Assembly: GCA_020740775.1 (NCBI GenBank)
Contig: JAHEWK010000011.1
Span: 1,302,001 to 1,366,000 of the forward strand
DNA: 64,000 nucleotides
Direction: 5' to 3'
DNA from: Ilyonectria destructans
Lineage: Eukaryota; Ascomycota; Sordariomycetes; Hypocreales; Nectriaceae
Numbering within the stretch: position 1 is the stretch's first letter; every line of letters begins with the position of its first letter. Shown in pieces: positions 1-9,881 of the stretch. The translations under genes and the position numbers were made by a program. The notes beneath the pieces are model-generated. The model did no database searches. It was not told the DNA's origin and saw nothing but the letters and a program-made list of their open reading frames with translations.

Positions 1-1200
1 ATGCCGGGGATAGTTGGCTGGGATGGAGGCCCATCCCATGCTGAGACGAGTGGGAGGAGGCCCACAAGTGATATGAATGTGAATAGCGAAGAGAAGAGAA
101 GAGCTGGGTGACAAGCCATTTTGAAAATGCGGAAATGTGAGAATGCTAAAATGTCAAGATAGACGGGATACTGAAAAACTAGGAATCATATATCGACTTA
201 GTACTGACGTGATGTTGCTGATCCGGCCCCGAAAGATCAAGACACAGCCACGAGGAGCAGGCAACCGACGGGCAGAACTGACACCGTAAACCGTGGGAAC
301 AATGGTCAGCAAGACCAACAACGCAACGTCTGCGAGCATGTTTCTTGGCGTCTAGCGCATGAACCAACAATTCGACCAGCCCGCCATCCTTCCCACGCAA
401 AATCCTCCGTAAGTAACTTTCATGGCTACAAAACTCAACGTGCCTCGAAGGCATGGCCTTTATCGTGCGGCAGCTTGTTGACGACCCCGCTATGACAGTA
501 CGAAATCTTGGGCGTGTTCAGTGCGACCATGTACGTACATTACACCAGATGATAGGCACGTCGATCCTTGCAGGCAACAGCTGCAACCCAACGTAGCATG
601 CGCCGATGAAACCCTAAGCCTCACATACATACAGCTCTGCATGGAGACCGTGCGGATATACGAGGTGTACGAATATACTGACCATGGTATAGGACTGGGG
701 GACAAGCTGTGGGAGAAACGTCACGAGTATATTAAACTATCCACACTAGATATTGGGATATGGCATGTTTGCTCGCCGCGTTTGAGTCCATCGTCCAGGT
801 GACGTCAAGACGGACTCGCAGCGGGCCATCGTACGGAGACGGAAGCCAGTGAGCGACGGGTGTTGATATAAGCACTTCTTCGGCACAACCACAGTCATGA
901 TAGGACTGAATTGCAATTTGACATCCGTGCTGGATTGGTCGATTACATGCGCATGAAGAGCGACCAAATCTCTTCGCGCTGGGCACCGAAAGGGTTGGCG
1001 CCGGGGACACGTTGAATGCACCGTGACACCGCTATGTGCCACGCTGTCTGCTGGTTGTATTAACAAGAGTATATAGCCCGCCATGTTCATCAGGCTTGGG
1101 CCGCCGATTCCTTATGAGGAGGGGCTGGTAATGTGTTATGTACGTTAGGATATCGTGAGAAAAGTGACAAGAAACAAAACCCAAAAGCAGGCGAATAGTG
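1..1200. other. Intergenic, no gene seen
   Basis: This is the region downstream of ERG9. It holds only short overlapping ORFs on both strands, without recognisable motifs, intron structure or a convincing start context. A 12-bp perfect palindrome, ATGTACGTACAT, lies at 529-540 and belongs to the same GTAC-repeat type as those near 49.7-50.4 kb. Confidence 0.6.
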
Positions 1201-2765
1201 CTACAATTCGTCATGGCCCGTAATCAAGGGCTTGGCGGCCTCGCTGCTGGCCTGGCTTCCCGGTAGGAAGACGCTGAGCTCACTGAAGACATTATCGAAT
1301 CTGGCGCCAAAGATCCAGGCAGTGCCAATCTATACACATATTAGCTTCCGAGGAACAGTGACGCATGGGGATTGCGACGCACCATAATGCCCGAGATAGA
1401 GAGTAAAGCAAAAATAACAACGCCGAACAGGACCGCCGCCTCGCCAGGGTCCATAGTGGGCTGGTCGTTCGCCTTCTGCTTGGTCTCGACGGCGAGTTTC
1501 TTGGGGTCTTGTCGAGGGAACAAGGTCTCGATGAATTGCTCAATCTGTTACTCATTAGTTTGGAGTCATGTATCATGTTTCGGTGGCAGACTTACCTTGC
1601 CGCACTGCTCGCTGATGCCCAGGTAGTTGGGATCCCTAGGATCGTTCTTCTTCTGAATCTTTCGGGTGTATTTCCGGAAGACCTCACAGACGACGACGAG
1701 GTTCTGAGTAGATTCGAACATGATCTGGCAGGCATCTCCCTTTGAGATCTTGACGTTGCGCTCAAACACCGCGGGGTTTCGGAAGACGGCCTCAAGGGTG
1801 GCAATGCCCATGGCTTGGGGGATAGCGACAAAGTTGAAGACACTTTGGTCTCTAATGCCAGCCATGTAGAATAGACACTCCTCAGTGTGCTTCAGGGCGT
1901 CGAGGACCATCTCTGAAGTGCACTCCAGGGCCTTCTGACGTTGCTTGGGGTCGAAGAGGTCCTCCCACTTGTCGACATGCTTGCCCCAGATCTCCTTGGG
2001 GTACCACCTTCTACCATCTTCCCAATCCTCGTGGAGATCACGAATGATGTTGGTCTTCTGGAGGAACTGTCCCATGGACTCGGTCAGAGAAGGTCGCTCG
2101 GCGAGCTTGGGGTTGGCGAGCTCTGATGCCACAAATAGGCGCGTCAGGCCCTCTCCGACCAGGCCAGCCACGTAGTGGCAGTACAACTCATATTCTTCGA
2201 TGGTCTGGACACCATTCTCGATCATCTCGGTGTTCTGGGCGTAGTCCGCCATGCCGTTACCCATCTTGAGGGTCATGTCCTTAATGATCTCCATGTAGGG
2301 CTCCTTGATCTTCTTGAGCTCGGAGATGACGACATCGAACTTCTCGAGGAGTTCGCGGTCCTTCTCCTTGCTCTCGTGGAACTGCCAGCCGTCCTGCACC
2401 ATGGTGGTATGGAAGTTCCGCAGGAGAGGGACCTTCTTTTCGATGTCGAGGGTCATGTCATCCTCAATTGTGTCCAAGCCACGGAGGACAAGGTAGAACA
2501 GGGTAATGGGGACGAGCAGCTCATGGTTAAGCTCCTGGATGACGGCCGAGAAGCTGCGGCTCGTCAGGTTGAGGAAGCGGAAGCATTCCTGAAGCTCTGG
2601 CGACTCGTTCTTGAGGTCACGGGTGTGGACGGGGTCGTGCCAGACTTTCCTGCGGCAAACGCGTCAGTCGCGCAAGATCTGCGAAAGATTGTAGGAGCAA
2701 GCAACATACCATTGAATGATGGACCGAAGCTGGTTCGGGTGGAAGAGGTAGTAGAGAGCACCCAT
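1201..2765 (-). CDS. ERG9: Squalene synthase (farnesyl-diphosphate farnesyltransferase)
   Basis: It joins two farnesyl diphosphates head to head and reduces the product with NADPH to squalene, the first committed sterol step, on the ER membrane. Four exons can be read: 2765-2710, 2649-1596, 1544-1383 and 1329-1201. The three introns of 51-60 bp have GT..AG ends and give 466 aa, typical for fungal ERG9. Both Mg-diphosphate motifs are present: DTIED at about residues 78-82 and DLHED at about 223-227, followed by [15 protein letters not shown]-terminal hydrophobic segment at about residues 406-432 is the expected ER anchor. The start opens with MGALYYLF and places exon 1 directly before a canonical donor. 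The gene points away from the pseudogene island. Seen: exons and motifs. Known: family function. The assignment is secure. Confidence 0.97.
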
Positions 2766-3592
2766 TTTTGCACGAGCGCTCGAGTGAGAGTGGGGACGAG
2801 CAAGAAAAAAAGACGGCGGAGCAAGGGGTATCAGGGATGGACAGTGCGCAAGAGGTCAACTCAGACGCCCAGGAGATGGAAGGATGCAAAGATATATGGC
2901 AATTGCAACCGAGAAATCTGCTGGAACGCGTCGTTTTTATCGTCGCTCGCAGTCACTGCGAGGAGAAGAAGAGAACAGAGTGCCCTCCGCTCCGGGTAAA
3001 TCCACATTAGTAGTGCAGGTGCTCATTTCTGAAGTGGAGGCGCCCGATCCCGGATACAGCGATCTGCCGAGTGCTGTGATGCGGTCCAGCCCCTGTAGAT
3101 GCATCGGTGCAGCAACCGGGGTGCACGCGATGGCTCGTTGGGGTCGTTCCTATGGATCGCTTACAACAAGGCTCGGCCCACGCGGAGAATATTCCGTACC
3201 CCAGATGTTCTCTAAGCTACCCAGGGTCTGTCCGCCAATTGGCGTGGACATGTAGACGGCCTTCTCTCCTTGTGAATTTCGGCTAAGGCAAGTCTGCATG
3301 GACCAACTTGTAAATCACTACCTGTAATGTTGATCAATTCCAACAAGACGAAAACCCCACCGGCTCGACGGCAGGAGCTTGAAGTACTAGTCACTGATGC
3401 ACTCCTTCGTGATCCTGAGCTCCAACTTCGAAAGGGTCCTCATAAGGACCTGATTTTGATCTTGAGCGATGATGAGTCGGATTATAATCACTCGACCAGT
3501 CAGACTCCGATATGTTAGTGAGGTCGATATGTTAGTGAGGTCGGTCCGTTATTCGTCAGCAGGCTCTGTCCACGGTTGAGGTTTGGGAGTAC
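2766..3592. other. ERG9 upstream region
   Basis: This spacer must contain the ERG9 promoter, reading leftwards. No recognisable gene is present. A 63-codon ORF at 3327-3518 (+) ends in an acidic DDESD stretch but resembles nothing I know, and it does not continue the adenylosuccinate synthetase similarity that begins just downstream. Confidence 0.5.
3508..3541. repeat. 17-bp tandem duplication
   Basis: The unit CGATATGTTAGTGAGGT occurs twice, head to tail and without mismatch (3508-3524 and 3525-3541), just upstream of the adenylosuccinate synthetase relic. It is a simple local duplication, possibly a repair scar. Confidence 0.85.
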
Positions 3593-4522
3593 ATGACTAG
3601 GTGGTTTACTTGTCCTGGTACCAACAGGCCGCTGCTCGACGTTTCGATGGGATCATACCCCTATGTCACTTCATCCAACACCACAATTTCTGGCATCATC
3701 GCCGGCTTGACGCTCAACCCCAAGAACATTACAGAGACCATCGGAGTGGTAAAAGCCTGTAAGCAACATGAATAATCACTGGACCTTTTGGCTAGTAACC
3801 ATATCGAAATTAACCCTCCACCCCTAACTATCTGCAATGGTTTGTAGCAGATGCTGACGACTATAGACACCACACGCGTTGGCGCTGGCGCTTTCAAGAC
3901 AGAAGATCTCGGAGAGTACTATCACCCTACTCACGACTCAGCTTTGGAAACGAAGCAGACTGACCATGTGCGCAACGGGGTTGGAACGAAACTCCAGGAG
4001 GTTGGCCGAGAATGGGGAACATCCACAGGCCGAAGACGTCGCTGTGGCTGGTAAGCCTCTCTCCCTAAGGAATTTTGGGTGCATAGCTAACAGTGTATGC
4101 TCGATTCGTCAACACCTCGCATTATTTTCAATATCAAAATTGGCCGTTACTTACTCAGACTTCATAGATCTCGTTGTTGTGAAGCATGGCCACACAACTA
4201 CTACAGGTCGTTGAACTTGACCAAGGTAAGCCTTGCAAGAACTACTCCAAGGGGATTAGAAACATTGACTCTTCATGCAGCTCGATGTACTTGATTCCTT
4301 CGAGACAATCAAGGTAGCCATTGCGTACAAAGGCAAGAGCACAGTCAAGTTAGGAAGCTGTTGTGGTCCGAGGTCTTGAGGCGTAGCTGAAAGTATTAGG
4401 AGCTTGAATCTTATCCGACGGACCATAACAAACTGGATAACGCCGAAGTCGTTTACCGCGAAATGCCTGGATGGAAGAAGCCGACGACCAACGCCCGGAC
4501 ATACCTGCTGGCCGCTAAGTGA
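3593..4522 (+). pseudogene. ADE12: Adenylosuccinate synthetase fragment, decayed C-terminal half
   Basis: The functional enzyme makes adenylosuccinate from IMP, GTP and aspartate in AMP synthesis and is about 430 aa. Here only the C-terminal half is recognisable. GSYPYVTSSNTTISG and IGVVKA end at 3758. After a 108-bp intron with intact [14 protein letters not shown] runs to TGRRRRCGW at 4050. IDLVVVK is out of phase with any nearby acceptor. A further frameshift near 4195-4203 separates KHGH from YRSLNLTK. Another intron-like gap (4226-4280) precedes LDVLDSFETIKVAIAY. A degraded patch follows, then EVVYREMPGWKKPTTNART and a stop at 4520-4522. The N-terminal GTP-binding half is absent. Conserved residues and relic introns show descent from a genomic copy, not a retrocopy. 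A working gene is presumably elsewhere. Confidence 0.9.
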
Positions 4523-7219
4523 AGGGAGTCCCCAGCCCCAAATTTGCATCTGCGGGCGTACCGCCGGCGGCGGCATTATCCCCGCAACCGGCTCCCGGCC
4601 GCTAGGCGGTATTTACTCTATCCCGGGCAAGGAGTGGTGGGACGCTGCCGTCTTAGCCAGCCGGAGTCCTATGCCGCAGTCTGATACGGGCCGCTTCTCA
4701 AGTGTCCCCCTGGCCCAGATGGCATTTCATTTGCCACTCCCTCAAGGATGCCATCCTCCACGCGATGGCTGAAGTGGTGCGAATTGTATGCCCGATGCAA
4801 CGCGCCCTATAGTGGCTGCAGCGCCCCCTTGTCCTAGCCAACGCGCATTTAACTCGACAGCTAGTGCGCGAATCCGTACGCCCTTACAACCTTAACGATA
4901 GGCCTCCTGTGAGAGGTCGGCAGGTTCGGCGTTGTGAACTGAGACGCCACGTTCCGCTTGCTCGGTTGGCCGTCTTCATAGGCCCAGGCCTCCGGGTCGT
5001 CGCCCCGTCTTGCCGCAGCCACCGTATCTACGGGTATATGCTGCTTGAGCCAAGTCGCTTGTGAGCCAATATTCTAGCATTAGCCCTGAAAACCCTAGCT
5101 GGTTCGTCTTCGATGTGATTCCGCCGATGACCATCGGATCTTTCAGACGAGGGGAATGCCTGCACGTAGGGTCGTGGTTGTGTCGTGCATACGTCGTGCA
5201 TCTGGGGGACCGTTAAACCTCCGATATAGCGATATTTGACCCCCATAAAAATGTATGCTGCTTTCCGAGCCGGGCCTCTACACCGCTCAACCGGATTTAT
5301 CCCAACCCCATACTCTCTGCTCCAGACTTCGGGAAATTGCGCCTCAATCTTCTCAACATTTGAGAAGCGAGCCAATAAGCGGGATGTGACATGCTATTGC
5401 CACGTCTTCTTCTCCTAGGATGCCTGTTCGCATTGCTGTCACGACAATGTGTGAAACCCCTGGAATGGCTTGCAGGAATGTTTGAAGATTGACATGAGGG
5501 TTTTGATGCGGCTCTTGTGGTTTAGCAATTCTGCCCGGATTGTGGAGAAGCGCAAGCAACCTGGAGCTCTGTGCCACCAGACGGAATAAGTTGGACGGCC
5601 CCACGAGGCAAAGTGTCTCGGGCCCTCTGATGAGCACCGTTGTTCACCGTTAGAGTCTCGGGAATGGAGGCGAACGGCGTTTCAAATTAATCAGCATGAA
5701 GTGAATATCTATTTAACGTTGTTTCTTGTTTCTCCAGTTTGTATGAGTTGATCGGCGGCCAGTGACAAGACTTCGACTGCGAACAACGTTGCTATTCTTA
5801 TCATTTCATACGAGCATAAACACTGTGGCTATGATAAATCACTCCCGATTCTATGCTTAAAGAGACAGCCTTTAGTCCAAAAGACGTATTAGACATTTCA
5901 AAGTGCACTCGATCCCTGAATGACAGTTGGGGCTGGGACAGAAATGTATAGAGTGTGAACACGATTTGGGTTTGATTGAGACACTGGTTGGCGCTCAAGA
6001 AAGTCGCACTAGACCAGAGTAAACCCGAGTTGCTATTACTGCTACGCAGCGCACGATTCAAAAACTCCTAGGGAGCATCGCTATGGGGATGTAGACTGGG
6101 TGGGGGGACACATAGGTCATTAGTGCAGGAGACGAGATAGCATGATGGGGGTATGTCGGAAAGCAGTTGCGAGAATGAGGAAAATTGGGACAAGTGAGAA
6201 CCCAGCGGATGAGAACGGGATTGCGGCCTCAGCCATGAGCCAATGGTGGGCGGGCGCGAAGTTGCCTGATTCTCGTAGCATGCAGTCAAGGGGTTGGTTG
6301 CTTTATCTGCCATTACTGGCTTGAATGCTGGGAAGTCATCTGCCCAGGAACCAAAATAATCTCAGGCGGAACAGTTGTTCTCGTTCGGTCCAGCACACCA
6401 AGGCCTCAAAGCTTCAAGTTCACCATGGCCAGAATAAGCGATGCTAACAAGCTAACGCTGCGAAGTGCATCCCGAGATGCATTCTATGGCATAACTTATA
6501 CGATGCTCTGTGCAAAATGAGGCCTCTTGGTTCATGCTGTCAGTGCACCTTGGACAGGGGAGTTGGGATGATGCCACCAGCTTTGTTAGCGGGGAGCAGG
6601 GAGTTGTTGTGGACGCGAATAGGACAGCATCGATGGCTGCCTGCCTTGCGGAAACTCTCGCAAAGAAACAAAGCCACATGATGCGCAGCTCAAATCTACA
6701 AGTCAACAGGCGTGAGGGACGTCATGAAGCGCCGTGACGTATTGGGCGGGATGACCCATTTCTCATGTGACAACTGGTTGTTGTGCGGGAAGTGGCAGCC
6801 TCGGACTCAGCGAACACTGCCCCGCCATTACGTAGGCCCCTCCCCTCCCTTCAGCTCCCTCGAGAAAAAAAAAACAGCCCCAGTGGCGGGGGTAAAAGGA
6901 TCCACGGCTGGGCAACGAGGCCCAAGCCCACTGAAGCCGGGAAAACCCCGCCCTAACGCTCAGTGGCTTCCAGTGGCTCATCTGCTGATGTGGCTCTGTG
7001 CTACCGTGCTACGGCGGGTTGTTGCGTAGCCGTAGCCTTGGCGTGAGACTTGGTTTGGACGGTTTGGGTGACACCCGACGCCATCATTGAACATTCTACT
7101 TTTCGACCTTGCAGATATACCTCACCCGCGAGCCTTCTCTCTCCCCCTTCCGCCTCCCGTCTCCTCCCACGCGGAGACTCTAAGCCCTAGCGACCAGGCC
7201 GACACGGCAGATCTCCAAG
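4523..7219. other. Gene-poor spacer
   Basis: No gene can be supported in these 2.7 kb. About 4,530-5,060 is visibly GC-rich with short ORFs and looks different from its surroundings, but I recognise no transposase, reverse transcriptase or terminal repeat. The final several hundred bases should hold the promoter and 5' leader of the DnaJ gene; 7130-7200 is pyrimidine-rich, as is common just upstream of fungal genes. Confidence 0.5.
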
Positions 7220-8926
7220 ATGGTCGTCGATACCGCCTATTACGATGCGTTGGGCGTCGCGCCCACAGCCACCGAGCTGGAAATCAAGAAGGCCTATCGC
7301 AAGATGGCCATCGTCCACCACCCAGGTGCGTTCCTCCAACTCCGTGCCCAGGCTCTCCGGTCAGCGGGCATGGTTGGAATGTAACTCGTCGAGGCTAACT
7401 AAGAGCCTCTCGCAGACAAGAACCCCAACGATCCCACCGCCCACGAAAAGTTCCAGACCATCGGCGAAGCCTACCAGGTCCTATCGGACCCCGACCTACG
7501 CAAGGCCTACGATAAGTTCGGAAAGGACCATGCGAAGCCTCAGGAGGGCTTCGCCGACCCCGCCGAGTTCTTCACCTCCATCTTCGGCGGCGAAGCCTTC
7601 CTCGACTGGATCGGCGAGATCAGTCTGATGAAGGATCTCACGGCCACCATGGACATCACCATGAAGGAGGAGGAGGAAGCGGCAGCTGCTGCCGAAGCTG
7701 CGGCTGCCGAGGAGGGTGACTTCCCCGGCACCGACGAGGCCTTGAAGCAGAGCATGAAGGATCAGGGTACCGCACCGCCCGCAGGCCCTTCGGCGCCACC
7801 CCCGCCCACCGTCGTGGTCGAGGAAGAGAAGTCGACCGAGAAGCCCCATACCGCCGCCGCCGCCGTCCCCGGAGGCGTTGCCGATGCGCCGCCGTCGCTG
7901 CCCCCTCGATCCCAAGCCACATCCCCCGCCCCTTCGACCGGTTCCGGCAACCGCACCCAGATCCCCCTTCGACCGGCCCTGATGGACAAGTCCCACGAGG
8001 ACACTGAGGGTGAACTCTCGGAGGAGGCGCTCAAGCAGAAAGAGAAGAAGAAGGGCAGCCTGTCCAAGGAGCAGCGCGAGCAGTTGGCGGCGTACGAGAG
8101 GGAGCGTGCCCGCATCCGCCAGGAGCGTGTCGACAACCTCGTCAGCAAGCTGCTCGACCGATGCAGCGTGTGGACCGAGACGGATAAGGGTGCCGACGTC
8201 ACCAGGGCGTTCCAGGAGAAGATGCGCCTCGAGGTCGAGGAACTCAAGATGGAGTCGTTCGGTATCGATATCCTGCACGCCATCGGTCAGACTTACGTCT
8301 CCAAGGCTTCCACGCTGCTGCGCAGCCAGAAGTTCCTCGGTATTGGTGGCTTCTTCAGCAAGCTGAAGGACAAGGGCACTCTCGTCAAGGAAACTTGGAA
8401 CACCATTAGCAGTGCCATAGATGCCCAGCAGACCATGGAGGACATGGCCAAGATGGAGGAGAAGGGTGGCGAGGACTGGACCGACGAGAAGCGCTCCGAG
8501 TATGAGCGCCGCGTCACTGGCAAGATCCTCACCGCCGCCTGGAGGGGAAGCAAGTTCGAGATTCAGAGCGTTCTGCGCGAGGTGTGCGACAGCATCCTCA
8601 ACGATAAGAAGGTTGCCCTTTCCAAGCGGTTAGAGCGCGCCCAGGCCCTGGTTCTCATTGGAGACATCCTCAACAAGGTACGTTCCATTCCAATACCGTG
8701 CCCAATGGGCTTTCTATCTGACCATATGAACTAACTCTTATACTTTCAGGCTGAGAGATCTCCCGAGGAAGAAGGTGACTACCTCGTCTTCGAGCAGCTC
8801 GTCGCCGAGGCTGCTATTAAGAAGGACAAGGATGAGGAGGGCAAGAAGAAGAAAGACCACAAGAGCCGCCACAAGAAGGAGGCGGAGGACGTGGCCGCTG
8901 ATGCGCCCAACGTGCCCAAGGCTTGA
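7220..8926 (+). CDS. DnaJ (Hsp40) protein with DnaJ-X C-terminal domain, Caj1/Djp1-like
   Basis: An Hsp70 co-chaperone of the yeast Caj1/Djp1 type. Exons are 7220-7325, 7416-8677 and 8750-8926; introns of 90 and 72 bp restore frame, giving 514 aa. The J domain occupies about residues 6-70 ([20 protein letters not shown]). The HPD signature that stimulates Hsp70 ATPase is split by intron 1. A middle segment (about 145-245) is alanine/proline/glutamate-rich and probably unstructured. A helical region from about 250 to 440 with [17 protein letters not shown] and [13 protein letters not shown] matches the DnaJ-X domain. The tail is lysine-rich ([12 protein letters not shown]). It has no signal peptide, zinc finger or membrane span. 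In yeast Djp1 assists peroxisomal protein import and Caj1 is related; which role applies here is open. It converges with the gene at 9882-12173. Confidence 0.93.
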
Positions 8927-9881
8927 GGAGGAAAAATGACGAGTGATGGCTGAACTATAGCGCAACGGGGTATAGTCAGGGAACGTGAGATACGACGATG
9001 GCTGTTGGACGGGGACGACATAGAAAGCGATGCGAGACACAGACGGCCGGCGACGATTTTAGACATAATTCTCATGACCCCATTCCCCCCTTATATCACG
9101 ATTCCCCAACCCATTCCTGTGTTCACGGTCTCATTAACTACGGCCTCAAAGTAGATGCATTGACAGACATCAAACAAACAAAATCACAAGCACAGGTTGA
9201 CTTTTAACGTGTCTTTGATATTTCTCTCGTGGGTTCTATCCACAAATGCCCACAGTCTGTCTCTACCAGTTACCTCTTTAAGAGCAAGCACGGGAGCCAT
9301 CTGATTGATATCCGTATCACCTCCTCTTTGAAAATCCCACCAACCACCCTTTCCGTTCTTTTTGTGACTCGCCGGTACGTGAATTATCACGGGGTATCTG
9401 TTGTACAAATCCGAAAACCAAATACACAAATGAAAAAGCTCAGAAAGCGAAAGAAAGCTATAAAAAAAAACACCCCAGTGATAGGGCTCCAATCCATATC
9501 CGACCCGCTTCTCGATCAGTGAAACAAAAGACGATAACCTCCGTCCTGGTCATTATAGGCATGTGACTTGATGAGATTCGGGAGAAAGGAAACGGTAGCA
9601 TGGTGGGCAGCGGCGTCGCTGAGGGGAAGTGGAGAAGAAAAAAAGAGGGAAAAAAGAGAGAAAACGCCTGCCGTCCAACACCCAGTATGCATGTGGCCCC
9701 CCTTTTGTTTATGCGTGTGCGTATGTAGTGTGTGTGCCATGCGTGTATGGTGGGTTGGCTGGTTGGTGGAGATAAGTTGCAAGGGGGAAGCCGGGAGTGG
9801 TGATTGTGTACGGCTCTAGGCCGCCGTCGTTCGTTAGTATTCAAGACTGCGGGTGGCTTGGATGGACGGGAGCAAATCCAG
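8927..9881. other. Convergent 3' intergenic region
   Basis: This lies between two convergent genes and should hold both 3' UTRs. It includes A-rich tracts near 9460 and 9640 and a GT-rich stretch near 9715-9775. No gene was seen. Confidence 0.6.

Noticed and set aside
2175..2999. 274-codon plus-strand ORF
   Set aside because: Antisense to ERG9 and its promoter; its apparent leucine/glutamate-rich protein mirrors the ERG9 codons.
4523..5060. GC-rich segment as a transposon relic
   Set aside because: Looks compositionally distinct, but I could find no terminal repeats, transposase or reverse transcriptase motif to support the call.
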